Origin: CAVPRW01 sp046727435 [NCBI: bacterium]
Lineage (GTDB): Bacteria > Tectomicrobia > Entotheonellia > J063
Assembly (NCBI GenBank): GCA_046727435.1
Contig: JBKPCR010000197.1
Location: 1-22,678, forward strand
Length of the DNA: 22,678 bases
Direction: 5' to 3'
Below, piece by piece: positions 1 through 7,603 of the stretch. Numbering within the stretch: position 1 is the stretch's first letter; each line of letters opens with the position of its first letter. The notes beneath the pieces are model-generated. The model was not told where the DNA came from. It did no database searches and saw only the letters and a list, made by a program, of their open reading frames with translations. Both the position numbers and the translations under genes were made by a program.

Positions 1-160
1 CCACCGGGTCATACCGCATATGGTGGTACAGTAACACGGTGACGATGTGGGCCAGGCTTGCGGCGGATGTGGGATGGCCTGAGCCTGCCGCCGTGGTCAT
101 CTCGATGGCGAGCTTGATCAGTTCAATCGCCTTTGCATGCACAGAGGCCTGAAAGGCCAT
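1..160 (-). CDS. tkt: Transketolase, N-terminal part (runs off window)
   Basis: The minus strand reads 53 codons from an ATG at 160 to the window edge. Residues 27-37 read [11 protein letters not shown], the thiamine-diphosphate-site motif found near the N-terminus of transketolases. It is followed by [10 protein letters not shown], also typical of the family. The enzyme moves two-carbon ketol units between sugar phosphates in the non-oxidative pentose phosphate pathway and is cytoplasmic. A GGAGG-type ribosome site lies about 10 nt upstream (complement of 170-174). What is seen is the conserved N-terminus only, so completeness and the catalytic remainder cannot be judged. A split N-subunit transketolase is possible because those have the same start. 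Confidence 0.88.
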   Translation of the reverse strand, partial: MAFQASVHAKAIELIKLAIEMTTAAGSGHPTSAASLAHIVTVLLYHHMRYDPV

Positions 161-797
161 GGCGTAGATCCTCCATCACGCGAAGTGGGTGTTGGCAAAG
201 CGACTCCATATGACCGAGGCCGGTCAGCCCTGACATGAGTGTTTCGGGCTAACGATGAGTCTGCCTACATTCTTCCGACGGGGGAGCAAGGGCTGTGCCA
301 CCGCATTGGCCGACACGGCGTAGGCCGAGCCCACGGCCTACATTCTTCTGACGGGGGCGCAAGGGCTGTGCCAGTATGGTCATTCCCAGTGACGCTCGAA
401 ATCGGGATCGCGCACGCATCGCCCGAAGGGGCTCAAACGCCACCAACAGACGTCTTGTACACTCCTTCCTTGCAGTTTAGTCTGAGAACAGCTGTCTCAT
501 TATGAAAGGCCATCGTCCAGCGAGGGTGTCTTCGCGGGGTCGAGCTTTATGTTGACTAATGGCAACGATCTCTAATCTACGCTTGTTTGGCAGACTAGCG
601 GTGTCTTGGTTAATCGCCAAGGCCAGATGGAGCGCCGGCTGTGGCGTAGATGTTGCGGACCTTGAACAGCCGCTTGAGCTGGCCTCTGCGCTACTCCTTG
701 TCGCCTGCGGCTGGGGTGTGATCGAGTCGGTATGTTCGCACCAGATAGCCAACAAGGAAGTTAAGGGGGTACGATATGCAAACGGTGGTTGGAACCT
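161..797. other. Non-coding stretch upstream of the transketolase gene
   Basis: No convincing gene is seen on either strand. Open frames here have poor protein character and overlap one another. The visible structure is a 37-bp direct repeat and a hairpin (264-373). The transketolase gene reads leftward out of this stretch, so its promoter should lie here, but no clear -35/-10 pair could be picked. Confidence 0.5.
264..373. repeat. Two 37-bp direct repeats with an adjoining hairpin
   Basis: Positions 264-300 and 337-373 are 37-bp copies differing at two bases (C/T and A/C). Both begin CCTACATTCTTC and end AAGGGCTGTGCCA, and their starts are 73 bp apart. The 36-bp spacer ends in a perfect 7-bp stem: GTAGGCC at 320-326, an 8-nt loop, and GGCCTAC at 335-341, which overlaps the start of the second copy. 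Only two copies are present, with unequal surroundings. The origin is unknown: a local duplication, a repeat-family member, or the edge of a lost mobile element. Confidence 0.75.
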
Positions 798-1004
798 TTA
801 CCGGACCTTCGTGACCTTCGGGTCGTGCCCCTCGGCGGTCGATCGGATGGTGATGTCGTGGTCCGTTAGCAGGCCAACGAGGCGCTCGCCGTCGTACACC
901 GCCAGCACACTGATGGGGGCCGCCCGCATCTGCTGGGCCGCCTCTTGCAACATGGCATCGGGATGAGCGCCACCTCGTGGGGCATGATCTCCTTAGGGCT
1001 GCAT
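798..1004 (-). pseudogene. CBS-domain protein relic, frameshifted and cut short
   Basis: CBS domains bind adenine nucleotides and regulate partner domains. Reading left from an ATG at 1004 (after GGGAGAG), the frame opens with Met-Gln-Pro and is broken by one extra base. The next frame reads KEIMPHEVALIP (about 993-958). After a second shift the frame reads LQEAAQQMRAAPISVLAVYD, followed by ERLVGLLTDHDITIRS and a TAA at 798-800. Joined, these segments make one CBS motif with its typical order (IM.h.V..I.P, then LQEAA..M, then LVG..TD.DI). The usual second CBS repeat is missing, so the gene is also truncated after about 67 codons. Two shifts in such a short stretch indicate a dead gene, or else assembly errors. 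Confidence 0.72.
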
Positions 1005-1257
1005 GCTCTCTCCCTGGCTCGTGCCACGCACCACCCCAGGCCACTGGCCACCGCGACTTGGCTGGGCCTAGCACGGCGCTCAACATGAGCCGTCTTAGGC
1101 CCAATCTGACGCTCGCCTGACGTCATCGGGTCGATCGGCCTGAGCGGATTACCCTGCCATCCAGTCTAGCTGAGAGAGGACGCCGGCTCAGTCGCCCCGA
1201 TGCGTGTGCAATCGCTGCCCGACGGCGCCAGCCAGTCGCACCCCTCGCCGCTCAGGG

Positions 1258-1491
1258 CTACACCCTGTCCCGCACCGCAGTCATCCCCTTTTGGCTCGCA
1301 CAGTGGGCGCAGCAGTATATGGCTCTGTCCGCCTCGACACCGTGGCCGATGATACGGCAGCCACAATGGTCGCACGTCGGGGCGAGCGCCTGGATGGCAC
1401 ACTCGAAGCTATCGAAGGTGTGCGACTTACCAGCTATGGAGATCGCAAAGGCCTTATCATAGTCATTCCCGCACGTCTCGCACTGTGCCAT
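1258..1491 (-). CDS. Small Cys-rich metal-binding protein (prokaryotic metallothionein-like)
   Basis: This 77-residue protein has nine cysteines: C4 and C7 (CETC), C31, C40-C43-C45 (CDHCGC), C60-C61 and C64 (YCCAHC). The segment SHTFDSFECAIQALAP between the first two clusters is the hallmark of a widespread small family often labelled prokaryotic metallothionein, which probably binds zinc. The start is supported by a strong GGGGGAGGG about 7 nt upstream. The gene stands alone, with relic DNA on its left and non-coding DNA on its right. Its function in the cell is unknown; zinc storage or a zinc-ribbon-like role is inferred from the cysteine pattern only. Confidence 0.8.
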   Translation of the reverse strand: MAQCETCGNDYDKAFAISIAGKSHTFDSFECAIQALAPTCDHCGCRIIGHGVEADRAIYCCAHCASQKGMTAVRDRV

Positions 1492-2040
1492 GGTAAACCC
1501 TCCCCCTGATGGCCGCGCTTCGTTGCGCGCCCCTCATCACTGACTCTGCACTCGGCCACGGCAAGGACATACCGCAGCGCCCCTGGTGACATCATAAGGG
1601 CAACTTTCGTGCCAACTACCCCTCTGCCTCGGCAGCTCGGCGCGGTTTTGCCGGCGATCACCACGCGCCTCTCTCAGATGGAGAGGCTGAGAGCGTGCGT
1701 GCTCTCAAGATGAGAATTGGCCTACATAGAATGTAACCGTGAGTACACCTCTCAGCACGTCACTGCTCGCCGCGAACCGGCCGATGTAATAATACGAGGA
1801 GTCTTTGCTGAAGATGCGGCCGGTCTCGAACATAGCGATGTCCGTGCAAAGCTGCTCAGAAACTTCATCAGTTTCTATCATCAATGCCTACCGCGCAGCG
1901 ATATGGGGGTCTCGCCACGATATCCTTAATACAGGTGTGGTGCTCCCGGTGGACCCAGGGGACGCCCCGCCTGCGGCCCACGCGTCTTTCACACGCAATC
2001 CCCATGACCCATTAGCCCTGGCTTTGGCCTCGCGCGTCGA
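1492..2040. other. Non-coding stretch between the Cys-rich gene and the cytochrome gene
   Basis: No protein-like frame is recognised. The only clear structure is the pair of back-to-back hairpins at 1667-1707. The last 100 bases are the 3' flank of the minus-strand cytochrome c gene; no T-tailed terminator is obvious there. Confidence 0.5.
1667..1707. repeat. Two adjacent perfect hairpins
   Basis: GCCTCTC (1667-1673), a 7-nt loop and GAGAGGC (1681-1687) form one stem. It is directly followed by TGAGAGC (1688-1694), a 6-nt loop and GCTCTCA (1701-1707). There is no T tract after either, so neither looks like a classical intrinsic terminator. They could act in the 5' region of a transcript or be remains of an element end. 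Confidence 0.5.
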
Positions 2041-2601
2041 TCATTTCGCTGCCTTCTCCACATCGGGCCGTGGGTCGGGGACAAACCCGTCGCGGTTCGG
2101 CATCTGGACCAGCGGCAGGGTTGTGGCGTCCATGACGTCCTGCTCGCCGATGATGCCGTTGCGGTGGAGGAGGTAGGCAGACACCGCGTACACCTGGTCG
2201 GGCGTGAGGGAGCCGGGTTGATCGAACGGCTGCGCCCGGCGGATGTAGCTCCACAGCGTGGGGGCGTATGGCCAAAAGCTGCCGATCGTCCTGATGGGTT
2301 GGGCCGTGGCCAGCGTGCCTTGGCCGCCGACGAGGCGGCTGTACTTCGGGTCCTCGCCCGTCTCGCCGTGGCAGGCGGCGCACCGCTCCGCGTAGACGGC
2401 CTGGCCGAGCGCCACGGTCCCGCTGCCCGGCGGCAAGCCCTGACCGTCGGGCCGGATGGTGAGATCCCATGCCCGGACTTCCTCAGCGATGGGCGGGCGG
2501 CCCACCCCGTAGGTCGGCAGCTGGGCCGCCGCCGGCCAGACGCCGGCCATGGCGATGAGCACGCCGATTCCCGCTGACCACCACAGCTTATGCGTGGACA
2601 T
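2041..2601 (-). CDS. Periplasmic c-type cytochrome, SoxD-like partner of SoxC
   Basis: The 186-residue protein carries electrons from the sulfite dehydrogenase to the respiratory chain. It has an N-terminal export signal (WWSAGIGVLIAMAGVWPAAA, cleavage near residue 26), one haem site CAACH at 74-78, and a likely distal ligand Met167 in LPLVQMPNRDGF. The stretch before the haem (RAWDLTIRPDGQGLPPGSGT) is typical of cytochromes encoded beside soxC. The ATG at 2601 is preferred because GGGAG lies 8 nt before it; an in-frame ATG at 2616 is the alternative. The start overlaps the end of soxC by 14 bp, so the two are probably translationally coupled. Only one haem site is present, whereas classical SoxD proteins are longer and di-haem, so SorB-like or other small partners are close alternatives. 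Confidence 0.85.
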   Translation of the reverse strand: MSTHKLWWSAGIGVLIAMAGVWPAAAQLPTYGVGRPPIAEEVRAWDLTIRPDGQGLPPGSGTVALGQAVYAERCAACHGETGEDPKYSRLVGGQGTLATAQPIRTIGSFWPYAPTLWSYIRRAQPFDQPGSLTPDQVYAVSAYLLHRNGIIGEQDVMDATTLPLVQMPNRDGFVPDPRPDVEKAAK

Positions 2602-3880
2602 TGTGGACACTCCCATCGGCTGCCACCTGCCAGCTTTGGATGGCGTTGTTGAAGTAATCGGAGTTCAGGCCGCGGACCCTGACCAGCTCGGCCAGCGTCG
2701 GCTGCACGTAGCCGGTCTCGTCGGTGCACCGCGATTGGAGGACGGCCTCACGCCCGTCCCATGGCCAGTCGAGGCGGAAGCGCGTGTGGGCACGCGGTAG
2801 GACCGGCTCCTGGAGGCGTGCGTCCCGCCAGGTCTTCCCACCGTCCGTCGAGACCTCGACCCGGCGAACCAGCCCGCGACCCGACCACGCCAGGCCCGTG
2901 ATCTCGTAGAACCCCGGCCCCGGCAGCTGCTGGCCGCCTGAGGGGAAGGTGATCACCGATTTCGCCTCCATGACAAACCCAAACTGCCTCGCCTTCCCGT
3001 CCGGCATGAGGGCGGCGTGCCCGGTGCTCTCCATGCGCGTCATGTACGGTCGGTCTACGACCGTTATGCGACGCAGCCACTTGACGTTGACGTTGCCCTC
3101 CCAGCCTGGGACGATGAGCCGCAGCGGGTAGCCGTTCTCCGGGCGCAGGGCCTCGCCGTTCTGGCCGTAGGCGACCAGGACATCTTCCATCGCCTTGGCC
3201 ATCGGGATGCTGCGCTCGTTGCCGGTCGCGTCGGCGCCCTCGGCGACAATCCAGGTCGCGCCCGGCTGGACGCCGGCCTCGTGCAGCAGGAGGGACAGCG
3301 GCACGCCGGTCCACTCGCTGCAGCTCGTCAGACCGTGCGTACCCCGGACGCTCTTCCGCCGCCATGGGAGGTCTGCGCCCGTGGGCGGCGGGCGCCACTC
3401 CGTCCGCGTATTGCCCGAGCACTCGAGGAAGAGGATGCGTGAGGTGGAGGGCAAGCGCCTGATCTCCTCCATGGTCAGGATCACCGGACGATCGACCAGG
3501 CCATGGATGAGGAGACGGTGCTTGCGTGGGTCGATGTCGGGCGTGCCGCCGCGCTGCACCACAAAGTGGAGCGCCGACGACGTGATGATCCCCAGCATCT
3601 CGTCCAGAGGCGTGAAGCTCCCGCCGAACGTATCCAGACCGCCGGGCGGCCTCTCCCTGACGTTGGCCTCAAAGCGCGCGCGGTCGCCGTAGGGCCGCAA
3701 GGGGCCGCCGAGGACCTTCGACGGATCGTCGGGAGCCGGCTGCGCTCGCCCCACGAGCGGGAGCCCAGCCCCGGCGACCAGCGCGGCACCGAGGGCGGCA
3801 CCGCCTTTCAGGAACCGGCGGCGGCTGGGGTCTTGCTGGGAGGATGCGGGGAATTCGGGGGTGGAACCTGGATTGCTCAT
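2588..3880 (-). CDS. soxC: Molybdopterin sulfite dehydrogenase, SoxC type
   Basis: This 430-residue enzyme oxidises sulfite or a protein-bound sulfur intermediate in the periplasm using a molybdenum cofactor. It starts with a twin-arginine export signal (SRRRFLKGGAALGAALVAGA, from residue 19), so it is exported folded. The Mo-binding domain spans about 60-290, with the cofactor-ligating Cys154 in LFLECSGNT. The dimerisation domain follows (about 300-420), with STDGGKTWRDA and a C-terminal QSWQVAADG, both typical of SoxC. Length matches the family. The ATG at 3880 is chosen for its AAGGAGA six bases upstream and for placing the signal at the N-terminus; an upstream in-frame start at 3997 would put an unlikely leader before it. 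It forms an operon with the cytochrome gene. No soxXYZAB genes lie nearby, so the physiological substrate (free sulfite or SoxY-bound sulfur) is open. Confidence 0.92.
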   Translation of the reverse strand: MSNPGSTPEFPASSQQDPSRRRFLKGGAALGAALVAGAGLPLVGRAQPAPDDPSKVLGGPLRPYGDRARFEANVRERPPGGLDTFGGSFTPLDEMLGIITSSALHFVVQRGGTPDIDPRKHRLLIHGLVDRPVILTMEEIRRLPSTSRILFLECSGNTRTEWRPPPTGADLPWRRKSVRGTHGLTSCSEWTGVPLSLLLHEAGVQPGATWIVAEGADATGNERSIPMAKAMEDVLVAYGQNGEALRPENGYPLRLIVPGWEGNVNVKWLRRITVVDRPYMTRMESTGHAALMPDGKARQFGFVMEAKSVITFPSGGQQLPGPGFYEITGLAWSGRGLVRRVEVSTDGGKTWRDARLQEPVLPRAHTRFRLDWPWDGREAVLQSRCTDETGYVQPTLAELVRVRGLNSDYFNNAIQSWQVAADGSVHNVHA

Positions 3881-4205
3881 AGGCGTCTCCTTGGCCCGTG
3901 AGGCCGCATGAGTGACCGTGGCAACTAGCCATTGTCGCAGGAAGTGGGGCGAATTCTGCACCCGCAGGCAGGGATTGTCAAGGCGACAGAAGGCCATACG
4001 CTCTCATGCCTTATGAAAGCCATGACCAACCGGGCGAACACAGAGGCTTGAGGTCAGTCAAGCACCCGCAGCATCGTGGGGTGGCATAGAACGTTTCAGC
4101 GCCAAAGAGACCGAATACATGCGTCTCGTGCCACGCACGCCTAAGGCATTGGCGATCGGCCCCTGTGCGTTAATTAACAGAGTCTGTTCTGATAATCATC
4201 TAGCC
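3881..4205. other. Non-coding stretch between soxC and the IS110 relic
   Basis: No gene is recognised. This stretch must hold the soxC promoter (minus strand) and the outer left end of the IS110 relic. TTAATTAA at about 4170-4177 is the only notably AT-rich patch. No clear promoter or regulator site can be defended. Confidence 0.45.
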
Positions 4206-4280
4206 GGCTCCTCAATCAAGCCGTACAGTCCGGGTACGTGAAACCAGCGTGACCTGACGGATCACCCGGCTGAGGAGACC
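4206..4280 (+). ncRNA. Possible IS110 bridge-RNA relic (structured leader of the transposase)
   Basis: The stretch just before the IS110-type start folds on paper. GGCTCCTCA (4206-4214) pairs with TGAGGAGACC (4271-4280) with one bulge. Inside it, CGTAC (4222-4226) pairs with GTACG (4234-4238) around a 7-nt loop. It is established that IS110-group elements encode a structured bridge RNA in the non-coding left end upstream of the recombinase gene. The position here fits, but the loops have not been matched to target or donor sequences and the element is dead, so this is an inference. Confidence 0.35.
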
Positions 4281-4284
4281 GACC

Positions 4285-4416
4285 ATGGCACTTTATGGTG
4301 GTATGGATTTACACACGAACAACAGTGTCATTGCGCTGCTGGATGCCCATGGTCAGGTGGTCGATGAAAAACGGTTGCCCAACGATCTCAACACCATCCT
4401 GGCCTACTTGGTCTAA
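4285..4416 (+). pseudogene. IS110-family transposase, N-terminal relic
   Basis: Forty-three codons read MALYGGMDLHTNNSVIALLD, then GQVVDEKRLPNDLNTILAYL, and stop at TAA 4414-4416. The GMDLH and NNSV motifs with a following RLPND are the start of the RuvC-like (DEDD) domain of IS110/IS1111 transposases. The normal protein is 300-400 residues, so about nine tenths is lost. A GAGGAG ribosome site precedes the ATG. Downstream sequence does not continue the family in any frame seen, so the break is a real truncation rather than just a stop codon. Confidence 0.75.
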
Positions 4417-4855
4417 GTGTTTAAATAGATGGCAGAACCCCTCCATTCGGGCGTCCTCAGAGGAAGACTTCATGTTCTTAAACCCGCGTGCCGGTTGCCA
4501 TGAGATGAGCTGGCAAGCAGTTCGCGAGTCGGCATAACTCCCCAAAGAGGTAAAGGATGTGTTCGCCAGCTTTGACAGCGAGTCTTGGCAAGTGGTGGCG
4601 GCACACGCCCCACGTAAACACCTACTGGTCCCCTGTGACCGCGCAGCGAGGGGCCGCTGCGTCACGCGGCCTCTCTTGGTGCCTGCGGGAAGTATCGCCA
4701 TTCGCAGCAGAGCTGCCATCACTCCTCTCAGTTGATCTCCATGCGTGAACATTCACCTCTCTTCTTCTCGTAATTCACCTTCTAAATTATTGTATTGACA
4801 AGTATTTTCCTCCACCCTATGCTCGCGCCCATTGACCAGGACCCTGCTTGGACCG
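4417..4855. other. Unassigned stretch after the IS110 relic
   Basis: No recognised gene. From about 4555 a plus-strand frame reads EVKDVFASFDSESWQVVAAH and looks protein-like for some 40 codons, but it has no start, no recognised family and merges into low-quality sequence. It may be a scrap of another decayed gene. Confidence 0.4.
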
Positions 4856-4951
4856 GTCCGGCCGAAGGCCTACCGCGAGGTGATCCGGGCCGCACGGCGA
4901 CGGCAGGAGACCGCCGAGTTCACCGCCGAGTCCGCCCGGCTAAGAGCCGCG
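4856..4951 (+). pseudogene. Scrap of an IS1182-type transposase
   Basis: About 32 codons read VRPKAYREVIRAARRRQETA then EFTAESARLRAA. They align residue by residue with the segment IRPQPQYQAVQAARQREARD plus VFQAEYARRA of the IS1182 relic on the other strand at 8.8 kb. The alignment stops abruptly and the frame continues as non-homologous sequence to 5017. This is a second, more decayed copy from the same transposase family, in opposite orientation. Confidence 0.5.
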
Positions 4952-5484
4952 GCTCGCCCTCTGCGGTGCTGCGGCCTGAGTCAGCGGAGCATGGACAGCG
5001 GGATGCCACACGAGTGAGCGTATCACACGGGAAGGCGGCTCTGGCCAGGAGCGTTCAACGCTGAGAAGCGAGACGAGTCGGGGCCAGGTGGTCAGAACTT
5101 ACCAAGGACACCCTGCCGGAATTCGCCACCAGTGTCAGTGTTGGGTTTGGGCCTCATACAGGCGCTGGGATTTTCCATCCATTCCATCGATGCGCTTCGT
5201 GGCGCACTCGGCATTCTTCCCCACCGGTGTCAAGGATGTGGGGACTCTGTTGGGGAAGTCATCCGCGAACAGCGTTGGTCGTGGCCATGTGTGCACCACT
5301 CTTCCCTCGATTGTTCTTTGCAACCAGAGCGAACGAAGTGTACCCTACCACGCAGGAGTGATCGCGATGCTTGGGCATCCAGACGTTCGTGAGGTGGCAA
5401 ACGATCCCCAAGAGACGGGCCACCTTAGACCAGCAGCCAATGGACATGTGAGCAGGAATCAACCCCACATGGGAGGACTCCAAT
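4952..5484. other. Non-coding stretch upstream of the SBP56 gene
   Basis: No gene is recognised on either strand. It should carry the promoter for the SBP56 operon, but no convincing -35/-10 pair was found. The only defensible signal is the ribosome site GGGAGGA at about 5469-5475. Confidence 0.45.
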
Positions 5485-6879
5485 ATGGCGACGTGGACAC
5501 CTGATCCGACCTTCTATCCGTCACCACGCATGGCGATGAAGGCCCCGCAAGAAACGCTGGCGTACGTGGCGAGCTTTGACCCGGCACGCAACGTGCCGGA
5601 TGCCCTGGCGGTCGTCGACGTCGACCCAGCCTCCAAGTCCTATTCCACCATTGTCGGCAGCGTCCCGATGCCGAATACGGGCGACGAACTCCACCATTTC
5701 GGCTGGAATGCCTGCAGTTCCTGCCTGTGCCCGAACGCGCCCCATCCCCACGTCGAGCGGCGGTATCTCGTCGTGCCGGGACTGCGTTCATCACGCATCC
5801 ACATCCTGGATATCAAGCCGGACCCCAGACACCCGACCATTGTCAAAGTGATTGAGCCGGAGGAGGTGGCCGACAAGGCTGGCTATACCCGCCCGCATAC
5901 CGTGCACTGCGGACCGGAAGGCATCTACGTGGCCGCACTGGGCAACGCCGTGGGAGAGGCCCCCGGCGGCGTGTTCCTCATGGACCACGAGACATTCGAG
6001 GTCCGTGGCCGCTGGGAGATCGACCGGGGCCCACAGCAGCTGGCCTATGACGCCTGGTGGCACCTTGGTCATGACACACTGGTGACCAGCGAATGGGGCA
6101 CGCCCAAGACTTTCGAGGACGGCTTAATCCCCGAGATGCTGTTGAAGAGCCAATATGGCCGAAAGCTCCACTTTTGGGATCTACACAAGCGCAAGCACCT
6201 GCAGGAGATCGACTTCGGCGAGGAATACCAGCTCGTGTTCGAGCTGCGCCCGGCGCACGACCCGACTAAGGCCTACGGCTTCGTCAACGCCGTCATCAGC
6301 GTGAAGGATCTGTCCTCGTCGATCTGGGTCTGGTCGCGCGACGGGAACCGGTGGACGGTCACGAAGGTCATTGATATCCCGGCGGAGGCGGCCGATCCGG
6401 ACCATCTGCCCCCCGTGCTCAAGGGCTTCAAGGCCGTGCCGCCGCTCGTGACCGACATTGATCTGTCGATGGACGACCGCTTTCTCTATGTCGCCTGCTG
6501 GGGCACCGGGGATCTGCACCAGTACGATGTATCTGATCCATTCAAGCCCACGCTGACGGGCACGGTCAGGGTGGGCGGCATTGTCTCGCGCGCTCCACAT
6601 CCCAAGGCCGCCCCCGGCACGCTCAACGGCGGCCCGCAAATGGTGGAGATCAGTCGGGACGGTCGTCGCGTGTACTTCACCAACTCGCTCTATGGCGCGG
6701 TCGATCCGCAGTTCTACCCCGAGGGCATTGACGGCTGGATGGTCAAGCTTGACGCCAAGCCGGAAGGCGGCCTCGCGTTCGACCCTGCGTTCTTCATTCA
6801 GTGGCCGAAGAGTCATCGGCCGCATCAGGTGCGACTGGAAGGGGGCGACTGCTCGTCGGACTCCTATTGTTATCCGTGA
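5485..6879 (+). CDS. SBP56 family protein, probable methanethiol oxidase
   Basis: A full-length 464-residue member of the selenium-binding protein 56 family, some of which are copper-dependent methanethiol oxidases producing formaldehyde, H2S and H2O2. The family signature ELHHFGWNACSSCLC is at 68-82, with the CSSC at 77-80. HTVHCGPEG follows at 138-146 and the His/Cys-rich end contains HRPHQVRL and GGDCSSD. Repeated short segments (DIDLSMDDRFLYVACWGTGD, RDGRRVYFTNSLYG) are beta-propeller blades. There is no signal peptide, so the protein may be cytoplasmic or need another export route. The start follows GGGAGGA by about 8 nt. A membrane-protein gene begins 46 bp downstream on the same strand, probably co-transcribed. 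Substrate assignment is inferred from family; other SBP56 proteins have unknown roles. Confidence 0.9.
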   Translation: MATWTPDPTFYPSPRMAMKAPQETLAYVASFDPARNVPDALAVVDVDPASKSYSTIVGSVPMPNTGDELHHFGWNACSSCLCPNAPHPHVERRYLVVPGLRSSRIHILDIKPDPRHPTIVKVIEPEEVADKAGYTRPHTVHCGPEGIYVAALGNAVGEAPGGVFLMDHETFEVRGRWEIDRGPQQLAYDAWWHLGHDTLVTSEWGTPKTFEDGLIPEMLLKSQYGRKLHFWDLHKRKHLQEIDFGEEYQLVFELRPAHDPTKAYGFVNAVISVKDLSSSIWVWSRDGNRWTVTKVIDIPAEAADPDHLPPVLKGFKAVPPLVTDIDLSMDDRFLYVACWGTGDLHQYDVSDPFKPTLTGTVRVGGIVSRAPHPKAAPGTLNGGPQMVEISRDGRRVYFTNSLYGAVDPQFYPEGIDGWMVKLDAKPEGGLAFDPAFFIQWPKSHRPHQVRLEGGDCSSDSYCYP

Positions 6880-6925
6880 GCAGCGCCCGATGGTCGCGGA
6901 TAGCCCTCCCGCGTGAGCCGCCGCC

Positions 6926-7573
6926 ATGACCGCGCTGTGGCCATGGCTCGCGCTCGCCGGGCTCGGCATGTTCCACGGTGTCAATCCGGCCATGGGCTGG
7001 CTGTTCGCCGTGGCACTCGGTCTGCACCGGCACAGCCGTCGGGTCGTGCTCCTCTCGCTCGCCCCCATGGCGCTCGGCCATGCCTTGTCGATTGCGGTGG
7101 TGGGCGCCGCATTGATGCTCCTGGGCGTCGTGATCGATCATCGCCTCGTGCGCCTGGCGGCTGGGGTGATCCTGATTGCGTGGGCGATCTATCACTGGCG
7201 CTACGGTCATCGGCATCGCATGCGTGTGGGGATGCGGACGGGCTTTGCCGGCCTGACGCTCTGGTCCTTCCTGATGGCGACCGCCCACGGCGCCGGCCTA
7301 ATGCTGGTGCCGGCGCTGCTGCCGCTGCAGATGACCCACCCACACGGACCGGCCGGGCATGGGCCCACCCTCGTGGGCGAGGGCACACTCTGGCTCGGGA
7401 TCGCCGCAGTCGGCGTGCACACCCTGGCGATGCTGCTCGTCACCGGCGGGATGGCCCTCATCGTGTATGAGTGGCTGGGGTTGGGGGTTCTCCGGCGCGG
7501 CTGGATCAATTTCGATGTGCTGTGGACCCTCGTGTTGATGGCCACGGGGACCTGGCTGCTACTGTCCCATTAG
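6926..7573 (+). CDS. Polytopic membrane protein downstream of SBP56 (UreH/NicO-like appearance)
   Basis: The 215-residue protein is almost wholly hydrophobic, with about six membrane segments. Two of these contain His-bearing motifs in or near the membrane: GMFHGVNPAMGW near residue 13, and MATAHGAGLMLVPAL near 120. A third, MALGHALS, lies near 48, and there is a His-rich loop HWRYGHRHRMR around 91-101. Intramembrane His residues of this kind occur in metal-ion or small-anion exporters of the UreH/NicO/TauE type, but the exact family is not certain. The 46-bp gap to the SBP56 gene suggests co-expression. A role in copper supply for SBP56 or in export of sulfur products is inference. No strong ribosome site precedes the ATG. 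Confidence 0.75.
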   Translation: MTALWPWLALAGLGMFHGVNPAMGWLFAVALGLHRHSRRVVLLSLAPMALGHALSIAVVGAALMLLGVVIDHRLVRLAAGVILIAWAIYHWRYGHRHRMRVGMRTGFAGLTLWSFLMATAHGAGLMLVPALLPLQMTHPHGPAGHGPTLVGEGTLWLGIAAVGVHTLAMLLVTGGMALIVYEWLGLGVLRRGWINFDVLWTLVLMATGTWLLLSH

Positions 7574-7603
7574 GAAATCCAGTCGCCAACGGACAGGCAT
7601 GAG

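Noticed and set aside
264-373. CRISPR-like repeat-spacer-repeat
   Set aside because: Only two repeats with mismatches, no further units, and no cas gene in the window.
559-966. 135-codon plus-strand frame
   Set aside because: Its second half is antisense to the CBS relic and the first half has no recognisable domain or ribosome site.
1989-2729. 246-codon Arg/Ser-rich frame over the cytochrome gene (minus)
   Set aside because: Shadow of the cytochrome c and soxC frames; no domain and biased composition.
2588-3997. Longer soxC start at 3997
   Set aside because: It would place 39 residues before the twin-arginine signal; the ATG at 3880 has a well-placed AAGGAGA.
1019-4136. Shared 14-mer CTCGTGCCACGCAC at 1019 and 4126
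   Set aside because: A 14-base match is expected about once by chance in a window this size.
6181-7068. 295-codon frame antisense to the SBP56 gene
   Set aside because: Shadow frame; the plus-strand SBP56 translation has clear motifs and the antisense has none.
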